DNA from: Actinomycetota bacterium
GTDB lineage: Bacteria > Actinomycetota > Actinomycetes > S36-B12
NCBI GenBank assembly: GCA_009702725.1
Contig: WLHM01000001.1
Coordinates: 1 to 25,037, forward strand
Direction: 5' to 3'
Length of the DNA stretch: 25,037 nt
The position numbers and the translations under genes were made by a program. The notes beneath the pieces were generated by a model. That model saw nothing but the letters and a program-made list of their open reading frames with translations, made no database searches and was not told the origin of the DNA. Positions 9,550 through 17,240 of this stretch are shown here, one piece after another (position 1 is the first letter of the stretch; each line of letters opens with the position of its first letter).

Positions 9550-10205
9550 GAGGCACCCCCGGCCGGTACCGAGGCCGCGCTCATTCCGCGCTCCTGCGCA
9601 ACGCGAAGGCCCGCCAACATTTTCGCATCGACTGCCTCGCCTTCGTTGACCAAACCGTCGAGTGGGTACGCAAGGGTGTGTTCGGTCGCTTCGAAATCTC
9701 TAATGACCGGGCCACGAGTCGATTGGACCTGCTCACCGCGCGCAAGTCGATCGACTACATCTACGGCGCTGGCCGGAGTTACATCGTCCATGAACTCCCA
9801 ATCGACGGTCATCACGGGTGCATGTGTGCAGGCGGCTTGACATTCAATACGTTCAAGCCAAAATTCACCATCGGCACTTCGCTCGTTATTTCCGATGCCC
9901 AGTCTTTTACTTAGCGCTGCATACACAGCATCGCCTCCGAGTAGCCCACACAGGGTGTTCGTGCAGACGCCGACGTGATGCTTGCCAACCGGTTTACGCT
10001 TGTACATCGTGTAAAAAGACGCTACCGCGGTGACTTCAGCAGAGGTAATACCCAGGACTTCGGCACACGCATTTATACCGTCTGCAGTGACTTCGTTATC
10101 AACACTTTGCACTAGATGAAGCATGGGAAGTAGTGCAGAACGAGATTTCGGGTAGCGCGCAGCTAGGTCACGCATCTGGTCGCGAGTTGCCTCACTGATA
10201 GTCAT
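9546..10205 (-). CDS. nuoE: NADH-quinone oxidoreductase subunit E (2Fe-2S)
   Basis: Thioredoxin-fold 2Fe-2S subunit that pairs with NuoF, 219 residues from the chosen start. Ligands are Cys81, Cys86 (VCTNTLCG) and Cys122, Cys126 (ECQAACTHAP). I chose the ATG at 10205 (MTISEATRDQ), 31 bp after the nuoD stop. The frame stays open to 10286, but those 27 extra codons overlap the end of nuoD and encode a basic stretch that looks like frame shadow. The ribosome site before 10205 is weak (GAGAG about 13 nt upstream). The C-terminal ~50 residues after the last ligand are poorly conserved. Confidence 0.95.
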   Translation of the reverse strand: MTISEATRDQMRDLAARYPKSRSALLPMLHLVQSVDNEVTADGINACAEVLGITSAEVTAVASFYTMYKRKPVGKHHVGVCTNTLCGLLGGDAVYAALSKRLGIGNNERSADGEFWLERIECQAACTHAPVMTVDWEFMDDVTPASAVDVVDRLARGEQVQSTRGPVIRDFEATEHTLAYPLDGLVNEGEAVDAKMLAGLRVAQERGMSAASVPAGGAS

Positions 10206-10236
10206 AAGTCTGCGTCGCTCTCGTTTTCGTTGGCTG

Positions 10237-11574
10237 TTACCGGTCGACCCCGCCCATGACAGGATCGATGCTGGCGACCGCGGCAATTAAATCTGCCACC
10301 TGACCGCCTTCGCTCATCGCTGCCACAGACTGCAGGTTCGTAAATGAAGGATCACGGAAGTGCGCGCGATAAGGCCGGGTACCACCAGCGCTAACCAAGT
10401 GGCAACCGAGCTCACCTCGAGGTGACTCAATTGCGGTGTAGACCTGACCTACCGGAACTTTGAAACCCTCGGTAACTAACTTGAAATGGTGAATAAGGGC
10501 TTCCATGGACTCTGCCATGATCTCGCGGATGTGGTCGGTCGAATTGCCTTGACCGTCGGCACCGATTGCCAATTGCGCCGGCCAAGCGATTCTCTTGTCA
10601 GCGATCATTACCGGGCCCGGCTGCCCGAGCCGATCAAGGGCTTGTTCAATAATTCTGATGGACTGCTGCATCTCGCCCACGCGGATAAGGAAGCGCCCGT
10701 AGGCATCACATGTAGTTTCAGTGACAACATCGAATTCGAAGGTTTCGTACCCGCAGTACGGCTGCGTTTTGCGCAGGTCATGTGGCAGCCCCGTAGCGCG
10801 CAAGATTGGCCCAGAAACACCAAGTGCCATGCACCCTGTTAGGTCGAGGTACCCAATACCCGAGGTGCGGCCCATCCAGATCGAATTGTCAATGAGTAGA
10901 TCGGTGGTGTCTTTCAACCGTTTACGCAATAACGGGAGCATCTCACGGATTTTCTCGACACCATCCGCCGGTAAATCTTGCGCTACCCCGCCGGGGCGAA
11001 TGTAGGCACTGTTCATGCGTAAGCCGGTGACCATTTCAAAGACATCGAGGATCAACTCACGCTCACGGAAGCCAAAGATCATCGCGGTTAGTGCACCCAG
11101 CTCCATGCCGCCGGTTGCCAATGCAACTAGGTGCGAGGAAATGCGGTTCAACTCCATCATCATTACTCGAATGACGCTGGCTCGCTCCGGAATTTGATCG
11201 GTGACACCAAGCAGTTTCTCGACCGCAAGGCAATAAACCGTCTCATTGAAGAAAGGGGCTAAATAATCCATCCGCGTGACGAAAGTGACGCCCTGAACCC
11301 AAGATCGGTATTCCATATTTTTCTCAATACCCGTATGCAAGTAGCCGATCCCGCATCTGGCTTGGGTTACCGTCTCTCCGTCTAGCTCAACGATGAGACG
11401 AAGCACCCCGTGGGTTGATGGGTGCTGTGGGCCCATGTTGACGACGATGCGCTCCTTTTCGCCATCTGGTGCCGCAGTGATTGTGTCCCAATCGCCGCCG
11501 GAAACGTTGTAAATAGTTTCATCGCCGGATTCATATGAACTGGCATATGGATCGCTCAGGTGATCGGTAGACAT
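10237..11574 (-). CDS. nuoD: NADH-quinone oxidoreductase subunit D (49 kDa type)
   Basis: Forms the quinone-binding site with NuoB and derives from the [NiFe]-hydrogenase large subunit; 445 residues. Conserved parts include VNMGPQHPSTHGVLRL (about 45-60, with His51 and His55 in the loop near the quinone), GYLHTGIEKNMEYRSW (about 77-92) and IESPRGELGCHLVSAGG near the C terminus. The hydrogenase nickel cysteines are absent, as expected for NuoD. The first ~40 residues are acidic and variable. The ATG start shares one base with the nuoC TGA stop. Confidence 0.97.
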   Translation of the reverse strand: MSTDHLSDPYASSYESGDETIYNVSGGDWDTITAAPDGEKERIVVNMGPQHPSTHGVLRLIVELDGETVTQARCGIGYLHTGIEKNMEYRSWVQGVTFVTRMDYLAPFFNETVYCLAVEKLLGVTDQIPERASVIRVMMMELNRISSHLVALATGGMELGALTAMIFGFRERELILDVFEMVTGLRMNSAYIRPGGVAQDLPADGVEKIREMLPLLRKRLKDTTDLLIDNSIWMGRTSGIGYLDLTGCMALGVSGPILRATGLPHDLRKTQPYCGYETFEFDVVTETTCDAYGRFLIRVGEMQQSIRIIEQALDRLGQPGPVMIADKRIAWPAQLAIGADGQGNSTDHIREIMAESMEALIHHFKLVTEGFKVPVGQVYTAIESPRGELGCHLVSAGGTRPYRAHFRDPSFTNLQSVAAMSEGGQVADLIAAVASIDPVMGGVDR

Positions 11575-12278
11575 CAGTTGTAGGCCCTCCGCTGATCGGG
11601 TGGCGGGATTGTCGCGCCCTTGTATTCGACTGGGATGCCGCCGAGTGGGTAGTCCTTGCGCTGCGGATGCCCCGGCCAGTCATCGGGCATTTCGATGCGA
11701 GTCAAGTGCGGATGGCCATCAAAAATGATCCCGAAGAAATCCCAGGTCTCACGTTCGTGCCAATCATTTGTCGGGTAGAGCGCAACAAGTGATGGGATAT
11801 GAGGATCAGCATCCGGTGCCGCAACCTCAATCCGAATTCGGCGGTTATGGGTTATCGAAAGGAGGTGATAAACGGCGTGGAGTTCACGACCGATGTCATT
11901 CGGATAGTGCACCCCGTTGACGCCACTGCAGAACTCAAAGCGCAGTCCGGGTTCATCACGCAGCGTCGATGCAAAAGCGAATAGCTGATCACGTCGGACG
12001 AAAAAAGTGATTTCACCTCGATCAACAACCACTTTTTCGACCGCGCTCGACATCGGGATACCTCGGGCGGTCAACGAAAGTTCAAGCTCTTCGGATATTT
12101 CATCAAACCAACCGCCATAGGGAGGCAAACTGGCCGCCGGCAGCACCCGTGGGTCAATTAAGCCACCGAAACCACTGGTGTCGCCCGACCCGTTAATACC
12201 GAAAGCGCCATGCTGAACGTCAATGATGTCAATACTCGAGACGCCTTCGGGTACCACCGGTAGTTGGTCGCTGGTCAT
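11574..12278 (-). CDS. nuoC: NADH-quinone oxidoreductase subunit C (30 kDa type)
   Basis: Peripheral-arm scaffold subunit, 234 residues. The family signature appears as ERETWDFFGIIFDGHPHLTRI followed by DDWPGHPQRKDYPLG and the C-terminal VEYKG. NuoC and NuoD are separate genes here, unlike the fused NuoCD of E. coli. The N-terminal ~70 residues, before the conserved domain, contain a Gly/Ser-rich piece and look variable. The start overlaps the nuoB stop by 4 bp. Confidence 0.96.
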   Translation of the reverse strand: MTSDQLPVVPEGVSSIDIIDVQHGAFGINGSGDTSGFGGLIDPRVLPAASLPPYGGWFDEISEELELSLTARGIPMSSAVEKVVVDRGEITFFVRRDQLFAFASTLRDEPGLRFEFCSGVNGVHYPNDIGRELHAVYHLLSITHNRRIRIEVAAPDADPHIPSLVALYPTNDWHERETWDFFGIIFDGHPHLTRIEMPDDWPGHPQRKDYPLGGIPVEYKGATIPPPDQRRAYN

Positions 12279-12829
12279 CTCAGCAGCCCTTTCATCTCCA
12301 ATGTCGAAGGTGCCGCAAGCGCTGCTGATTCCAGGGCCATAATTTCGGCCTTGCGATTCGCTCCCATTTTGGTGTCCTGAATTTGATCATGTAATTTCAA
12401 GATCGCGTCGATGAGCATCTCGGGGCGCGGAGGGCAACCGGGCAGGTAAATATCAACCGGCACCACGTGATCAACACCTTGAACTATTGCGTAGTTGTTA
12501 AACATTCCTCCGCTTGATGCGCAAACACCCATTGCGAGAACCCATTTCGGGCCTGGCATTTGGTCATAAACCTGACGGAGTACCGGGGCCATCTTCTGAC
12601 TCACCCGCCCAGCGACGATCATCAGGTCAGCTTGACGCGGTGATGCTCGAAAAACTTCCATGCCAAACCGCGCTAAGTCATAGCGCGCACCCCCGACAGC
12701 CATCATCTCAATGGCACAGCAGGCCAAGCCGAAAGTCGCTGGCCACAGTGAGCCTTTGCGGGCGTAGCCGGCCACTTTCTCAACCGTGGTAAGCAATACT
12801 CCCGATGGCAGTGCCTCTTCAAGTCCCAT
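12275..12829 (-). CDS. nuoB: NADH-quinone oxidoreductase subunit B (cluster N2)
   Basis: Carries the last iron-sulfur cluster (N2), which reduces menaquinone. From the chosen start it has 184 residues with all ligands: the tandem Cys37-Cys38 (LACCAIEMM), Cys103 (GVCASSGG) and Cys132 (LPGCPPRPE). I start it at the ATG at 12829 because CAGGA lies 6 nt upstream and MGLEEALPSG is the usual N terminus. The frame extends to 12874, but the 15 extra residues overlap nuoA. Spacing to the nuoA stop is 10 bp. Confidence 0.96.
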   Translation of the reverse strand: MGLEEALPSGVLLTTVEKVAGYARKGSLWPATFGLACCAIEMMAVGGARYDLARFGMEVFRASPRQADLMIVAGRVSQKMAPVLRQVYDQMPGPKWVLAMGVCASSGGMFNNYAIVQGVDHVVPVDIYLPGCPPRPEMLIDAILKLHDQIQDTKMGANRKAEIMALESAALAAPSTLEMKGLLR

Positions 12830-12839
12830 TGGATTCCTG

Positions 12840-13199
12840 TCAGTCCCACTCGAGTCCGCGTCGACGCCAAACATAGGCGTAGACCACCAGCACAGTAACG
12901 ATAAATACGAGCATTTCGATTAAGCCAAAGACCGCCAGTCGGTCAAAAGCGACCGCCCACGGGTATAGGAAGACAATTTCAATGTCGAAGACTATGAACA
13001 ACATGGCGGTTAAGTAGTACTTCACGGGGAAGCGGCCACCACCCACCGGTTGCGGTGTGGGCTCGATGCCACATTCATAGGCGTCGTATTTTGCTCGGTT
13101 ATAGCGTTTTGGCCCGGTGAAGGTGGCTATGGCAACCGAAAAGACTGCGAAACCGAAAGCAAGGATGCCCAGAATCAGTATCGGTGTGTAGACGTTCAC
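12840..13199 (-). CDS. nuoA: NADH-quinone oxidoreductase subunit A
   Basis: First gene of the nuo operon; a three-helix membrane subunit of 119 residues. The conserved loop YDAYECGIEPTPQPVGGGRF (about 39-58) and the second-helix block LTAMLFIVFDIEIVFLYPWA (about 64-83, with the membrane Asp and Glu) are clear. It starts with GTG at 13199. An AAGGAG lies 13 nt upstream, which is longer than usual, and the start overlaps the stop of a 23-codon open frame (13196-13267) as GTGA, so initiation may be coupled. The upstream gap to menG is 123 bp and probably holds the operon promoter. Confidence 0.95.
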   Translation of the reverse strand: MNVYTPILILGILAFGFAVFSVAIATFTGPKRYNRAKYDAYECGIEPTPQPVGGGRFPVKYYLTAMLFIVFDIEIVFLYPWAVAFDRLAVFGLIEMLVFIVTVLVVYAYVWRRRGLEWD

Positions 13200-13267
13200 C
13201 GCTGTTCCACTACTCCTTGTATCCGCCGATTAATTTCGCCCTGGTGGTCGAAACTGGCACTCAACAT
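13196..13267 (-). CDS. Possible upstream small open frame overlapping the nuoA start
   Basis: A 23-codon frame begins at ATG 13267 and ends in a TGA that overlaps the nuoA GTG (sequence CGGTGAAC). The peptide begins MLSASFDHQGE and ends VVEQR; I do not recognise it. No convincing ribosome site precedes the ATG. The same frame is open further upstream as far as the menG 3' end, but without an ATG, GTG or TTG start there. The only support is the GTGA overlap, which resembles the couplings elsewhere in this operon, together with the over-long spacing of the nuoA ribosome site. It may be chance. Confidence 0.25.
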   Translation of the reverse strand: MLSASFDHQGEINRRIQGVVEQR

Positions 13268-13300
13268 TGCGCGCTTGTGAATGACTTCACGACCTCCGCA

Positions 13301-13306
13301 ATCATA
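13301..13306 (-). promoter_or_regulatory. Candidate -10 element for the nuo operon
   Basis: TATGAT on the minus strand, one mismatch from TATAAT, lies in the 123-bp gap between menG and nuoA. It would give a 5' leader of about 95 nt before nuoA. No good -35 hexamer is visible 16-18 nt upstream (the region reads into the end of menG), so confidence is low. nuo may also be read through from menG. Confidence 0.3.
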
Positions 13307-13322
13307 GTGCGCAGCCTGCTGT

Positions 13323-14033
13323 TCATGCAGTGGTATCCACCTCTGGGTTCACGCTGCGGTGCAGAGCGACAATTCCACCCGACAAATTACGCCATTGCAC
13401 CCGCGCCCAGCCCGCCACTTGCAATTGCGCGGCCAACTGCTGCTGATCGGGCCAGGCCCGGATTGACTCGGCCAGATACACGTATGCCTCTGGGTTGCTG
13501 GCCACCCTTTGCGCCACCGCGGGGAGGGCTTTCATTAGATACTCGGTATAAACATTGCGAAAAGGGGCCCAGGTAGGCTGCGAGAACTCACATATCACCA
13601 ACCGGCCACCCGGGCGCACCACCCGACGCAACTCCGCCAGCCCAGTGGTCAAGTCAGCCAAATTTCGGAGCCCAAAGGAGATAGTGGCCGCATCAAATAC
13701 CCCGTCGCGATAGGGCAAGGCCAAGCCATCCCCGGCGACGAATGGCAACTGCGGTAGCCGCTGGCGGCCCACCTTTAACATCCCACGGGAAAAATCAGTA
13801 GGGAAAACCTCAGCTCCGGCCTCGGCAAACGGCAAACTTGAGGTACCCGTACCGGCAGCCAGATCCAATATCTGCTCACCCGGGAGGGGAGCGACCGCGG
13901 CCACCACGGCCTTGCGCCACCGCCGAGTCTGACCCATGGCTAAAACGTCATTGGTTAGGTCATAACGCTTCGCGACCCCATCGAACATGGCGGCCACATC
14001 GGTTGGGGCTTTGGTCAAATCCGCTCGCGTCAC
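13323..14033 (-). CDS. menG: Demethylmenaquinone methyltransferase
   Basis: Last step of menaquinone synthesis: SAM-dependent C-methylation of demethylmenaquinone. It has 236 residues. The UbiE/MenG signature YDLTNDVLAMGQTRRWRKAV (about 24-43), the SAM-binding ILDLAAGTGTSSLPFA (about 55-70) and SFGLRNLADL with VRPGGRLVICEFSQPT (about 120-155) are all present. GTG start at 14033 with AAAGGA about 8 nt upstream. It lies directly upstream of nuo on the same strand and diverges from menF. Because the neighbours make menaquinone and no ubiquinone genes are seen, menG is preferred over ubiE as a name. Confidence 0.94.
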   Translation of the reverse strand: MTRADLTKAPTDVAAMFDGVAKRYDLTNDVLAMGQTRRWRKAVVAAVAPLPGEQILDLAAGTGTSSLPFAEAGAEVFPTDFSRGMLKVGRQRLPQLPFVAGDGLALPYRDGVFDAATISFGLRNLADLTTGLAELRRVVRPGGRLVICEFSQPTWAPFRNVYTEYLMKALPAVAQRVASNPEAYVYLAESIRAWPDQQQLAAQLQVAGWARVQWRNLSGGIVALHRSVNPEVDTTA

Positions 14034-14081
14034 TCTGACATCCTTTCAGATACTCGATCTGCTTCAAGTGCCGTAGGCATC

Positions 14082-14087
14082 TAGAGT
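14082..14087 (+). promoter_or_regulatory. Candidate -10 element of a leaderless menF promoter
   Basis: TAGAGT ends 6 nt before the menF GTG at 14094. This places the expected transcription start at or within a base of the start codon, the pattern of leaderless transcripts common in actinobacteria. No ribosome site is visible before menF, which agrees. A -35 element is not evident. Confidence 0.45.
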
Positions 14088-14093
14088 GCTCCT

Positions 14094-15383
14094 GTGTCCA
14101 GCGAATCAATGTCACGCCTGGACACCACCTCGAAGGCCGAACGCATTGTGGTGCGTACTCGACCAATCCCTGATCCAGAGCAGCTCTTGGCGAGGTTGCC
14201 GATCGAGAACCCCGTTGCGTGGGTCCGCGGTGGTGAAGGTTTGGTCGGGTGGGGCGTGGCCGCGCAACTAGAGGTAAGCGGGCCCGAACGCTTTAGCCGA
14301 GCGCAGCGCTGGTGGACCAAGTGGTGCGCCGAGAAATCCGTTGACGACACAGTCGACGTACCCGGCACCGGCCCGGTGGCATTTGCCTCATTTGCGTTTG
14401 ACCCGAACCCGGGAACTTCAATCATCACCGTGCCAAAAGTGATCATCGGGCGCCGAGGTGGCCAAGCCTGGGTTACCGTCGTTGACCCAGATAACGATCC
14501 GCGCGCGGATACTGGTGTGCGAAACTCAATGCGGCCGGTGTCGGTACCCGCGAAGCCGACAGCAGTGCGATGGGCCGAAGGGTCACGGACCGCCCCGGAT
14601 TGGCAAGGGGCCGTTGCCGAAGCAATCGTGCGGATTAACGCCGGTGAACTCGACAAAGTGGTCTTGGCACGGGATGTGATCGCACATGTTGAAGGCGAAC
14701 TTGATATCAGACACCTACTCCTCAATCTGGCCGAAAAATACCCATCTTGCTGGACATTTAGTGTTGCTGGTCTTATCGGAGCTACCCCTGAGTTACTCGT
14801 GCGGCGCACGGGCGATCTAGTAACCAGTCGGGTACTTGCCGGCACTGTGCGGCGCCAAGGCGACGCCACCGCTGACGCCAGCCTTGCATCAGCCTTACTT
14901 GGTAGCGGTAAAGATCTTGAAGAACATGAATACGCCGTGCACTCGGTAGCGCGAGCGCTTGCCGCACATTGCACCGACTTAACCGTCCCTGATCGCCCAC
15001 ATGTACTTGCCTTGGCCAACGTTCAACACCTGGCAACAGACATCACCGGCAGGTTGGCCGACGCCGCGTCAGTGCTTGCGCTCGCGGCATCGCTTCATCC
15101 GACCGCCGCAGTCTGCGGAACTCCGACTGAGCGAGCCTTGTCCGTTATCCGCGAACTTGAAGGCATGGATCGCGGTCGTTACGCCGGACCGGTTGGTTGG
15201 TTCGATGCTCAAGGTGACGGAGAGTTCGGCATTGCGCTCCGATGTGCTGAAGTTGATAGCGAAACCAACACTGTGCGTGCATTTGCCGGCTGCGGCATTG
15301 TTGCAGGATCACACCCAGATACCGAGCTGGCCGAAGCGGCCGCGAAACTTGTGCCGATCAGGGATGCACTCGAAGCTACGTAG
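14094..15383 (+). CDS. menF: Isochorismate synthase (menaquinone branch)
   Basis: Converts chorismate to isochorismate, the entry step of menaquinone synthesis; 429 residues. The chorismate-binding domain occupies the C-terminal ~260 residues: INAGELDKVVLARDV with Lys188 (the water-activating lysine of isochorismate synthases), TPELLVRRTGDLVTSRVLAGT, then HPTAAVCGTPTERALSVIRE and RGRYAGPVGW. The GTG at 14094 is chosen because a -10-like TAGAGT sits 6 nt upstream; an in-frame ATG follows at 14109. EntC for siderophores is the alternative, but the men neighbours favour MenF. The gene converges on menD with a 33-bp gap. Confidence 0.93.
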   Translation: MSSESMSRLDTTSKAERIVVRTRPIPDPEQLLARLPIENPVAWVRGGEGLVGWGVAAQLEVSGPERFSRAQRWWTKWCAEKSVDDTVDVPGTGPVAFASFAFDPNPGTSIITVPKVIIGRRGGQAWVTVVDPDNDPRADTGVRNSMRPVSVPAKPTAVRWAEGSRTAPDWQGAVAEAIVRINAGELDKVVLARDVIAHVEGELDIRHLLLNLAEKYPSCWTFSVAGLIGATPELLVRRTGDLVTSRVLAGTVRRQGDATADASLASALLGSGKDLEEHEYAVHSVARALAAHCTDLTVPDRPHVLALANVQHLATDITGRLADAASVLALAASLHPTAAVCGTPTERALSVIRELEGMDRGRYAGPVGWFDAQGDGEFGIALRCAEVDSETNTVRAFAGCGIVAGSHPDTELAEAAAKLVPIRDALEAT

Positions 15384-15416
15384 TTTCGATTACCTGCAGG
15401 GCAGAGCGCCGCCCGC

Positions 15417-17195
15417 TCAAACAGAACCGAGGGCCGCATGTACAGCGTCCCGAACCACTCGCCAAGCTTCCGCTTCATCATCTCGAGAACAGGTTCGCGC
15501 CACCACCACCTGCACTCCCCCAGCAGCAATAGCAGTATCCAATGCGGCCACTAGTTCGGCAGCAGTATGCGCCACCTGGGTTGGCACTTGCAAAGCCGCC
15601 GCGATGGCTCCAACATCAGCGCCGAGCGGAACCGCGAATACCCGATCGAAAGAGTCAGCGAAACGCGCCTCGCCTTGCTCCAATAGCGAGAAAATGCCAC
15701 CGCCATCATTATCCGAAACTACGATCACCAAATTGGGTCTTGTCTCAGTTGCCGGTACCAGAAACGCATTGCTGTCATACAAGAAAGTCTGGTCGCCAAC
15801 CAGTGAAATGGCCCAGGTCGGATCATCGGCTGCATCATCGCGCTGCAGTGCAGTCGCCGCTCCCCAAGCTGAGGACAAAGTTCCGTCAATCCCTGAAGTA
15901 CCGCGGTTCCCCATCACTATGGCTTCACCAATGAATGTTGACGCGAGATTGAAAACATGGCGCACCTGGGATGAAGCCCCCAGAAATAGCATGCCGGCGG
16001 ACGGAACCGCACTGCACGTGAGGCGCGCAACGTGCATGCCGGTCAACTTATCTCCAAAAGCAGCAAGCGCTGTTTCAACCGCGGCGGCGGTAAGGACATC
16101 GGCCCGCTGCCAAGCAGCAAGCCAGTCAGGGTCAACCACCGCATTTTCAGGGGGCAATGGCACTCCTGCAATAACGATGTCCGCCGATCGAGTTGGATCA
16201 CTCCACTGCGATTGTGGATCCACCGCAATATGCAGTGGTGAATTCGCGACCAGGCGCAACACCGCACGGCTTAATCCGACTCGACCAACAGTTATCACGA
16301 CGTCTGGCACATGTGCAGCCGCAAAATCAGCATCAGCAAGTATCAGAGCCCCGTGAGAAATTGAGGTATCGCAGTCCGACACATTGCCGCTTGGTTCACC
16401 AATTATCGGCCATCCCAGAGCATCACCGAGGTCATCAATCAGACTCATGAATTCAGAGTCGGAGTGATCGCCAACAATGATGATCCCGCGAGCCGGGAGT
16501 TGATTGTCTTCCATGATGACACCTATTACGTCATCAAGTGGTGTGCTAAGGCCGGCTACAAACCTGGCATCGGCCGTCCAGGGCCGCCCATCAGCACGCC
16601 CGTCAGTGCGCCCACCAAGTGCCGTTGCTGGCGCATCGTCGTCTAACTCATCAGGAACTAACGGGTCGGCAAATGGAATATTCACATGTACCGGACCAGG
16701 ATGCCACGCATCAGTTGACGCAGCGACAACGCGCGACATGGTGGAACGCCAGTAGCGAATATCGTTATCGCCAGATACGGCCACTGACATGTCAACAGCG
16801 AGTCGGACTGAGGTTCCAAAAATGTCGGCCTGCGCAATAGTTTGGTTGGCTCCTACTCCGCGCAAAACTGGCGGCCTATCTGCAGTTAACGTGATCAGCG
16901 GGATATTCGAGTAATCGGCTTCTACAACGGCCGGATGCAAATTTATCGCTGCCGTACCTGAAGTGGTAACGACCACGGCCGGCACCCCAGAGACTTTGCC
17001 GAGCCCAAGCGCTAGGTATCCGGCACTTCGCTCATCTACTCGCACGTGCAAGAAGATCTCGCCCCGTTTTTCGGCGGCAGCCAAGGCGAAAGCCAGCGGA
17101 GCCGAACGCGAACCTGGACAAAGCACAAAATCAGTAATGCCGCATCTGATCAACTCATCGACAAGCACGCGCGCTTGGAGAGTTGATGCGTTCAC
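15417..17195 (-). CDS. menD: SEPHCHC synthase (2-oxoglutarate decarboxylase / isochorismate ligase)
   Basis: Thiamine-diphosphate enzyme joining 2-oxoglutarate to isochorismate, 592 residues. The N terminus has FVLCPGSRSAPLAFALA and VRVDERSAGYLALGLGK with Glu55, the activating glutamate of ThDP enzymes, then VVTTSGTAAINLHPAV and LTADRPPVLRGVGANQTI. The ThDP/Mg motif appears as SLVGDQTFLYDSNAFL near 460, followed by VVVSDNDGGGIFSLLEQGE. The GTG start at 17195 has AAAGG about 9 nt upstream. It lies 45 bp after menC on the same strand. A short Gly/Arg/Asp repeat sits between the first and middle domains. Confidence 0.95.
   Translation of the reverse strand: MNASTLQARVLVDELIRCGITDFVLCPGSRSAPLAFALAAAEKRGEIFLHVRVDERSAGYLALGLGKVSGVPAVVVTTSGTAAINLHPAVVEADYSNIPLITLTADRPPVLRGVGANQTIAQADIFGTSVRLAVDMSVAVSGDNDIRYWRSTMSRVVAASTDAWHPGPVHVNIPFADPLVPDELDDDAPATALGGRTDGRADGRPWTADARFVAGLSTPLDDVIGVIMEDNQLPARGIIIVGDHSDSEFMSLIDDLGDALGWPIIGEPSGNVSDCDTSISHGALILADADFAAAHVPDVVITVGRVGLSRAVLRLVANSPLHIAVDPQSQWSDPTRSADIVIAGVPLPPENAVVDPDWLAAWQRADVLTAAAVETALAAFGDKLTGMHVARLTCSAVPSAGMLFLGASSQVRHVFNLASTFIGEAIVMGNRGTSGIDGTLSSAWGAATALQRDDAADDPTWAISLVGDQTFLYDSNAFLVPATETRPNLVIVVSDNDGGGIFSLLEQGEARFADSFDRVFAVPLGADVGAIAAALQVPTQVAHTAAELVAALDTAIAAGGVQVVVARTCSRDDEAEAWRVVRDAVHAALGSV
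16578..16613 (-). repeat. Degenerate 12-bp tandem repeat inside menD
   Basis: Three adjacent 12-base units at 16602-16613, 16590-16601 and 16578-16589 each begin GGGCG on the coding strand. The first two differ at 3 positions and the third is more diverged. They encode GRTD, GRAD, GRPW around residues 195-206, in the linker after the N-terminal domain. In-frame duplication by slippage is the simple explanation. Confidence 0.55.
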
Positions 17196-17240
17196 GCGCT
17201 TAGCCTTTCATGCCGAGACGATGGTAAGAAGAACAGGGCA

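Noticed and set aside
10206..10286. A 27-residue N-terminal extension of nuoE
   Set aside because: Overlaps the end of nuoD and reads as a basic, unconserved stretch. The ATG at 10205 gives the usual NuoE beginning.
12830..12874. A 15-residue N-terminal extension of nuoB
   Set aside because: Overlaps nuoA; the ATG at 12829 has a well-spaced AGGA and the conserved MGLEE start.
14081..15019. A 312-codon open frame on the minus strand opposite menF
   Set aside because: Shadow of menF: low-complexity Ser/Arg/Thr composition, no domain, and the plus-strand frame has all isochorismate synthase motifs.
15001..16356. A 451-codon open frame on the plus strand opposite menD
   Set aside because: It lies in the antisense of a fully conserved menD, its product is rich in Ser, Arg and Ala without recognisable motifs, and it begins inside menF. 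Long shadow frames are expected opposite genes of this composition.
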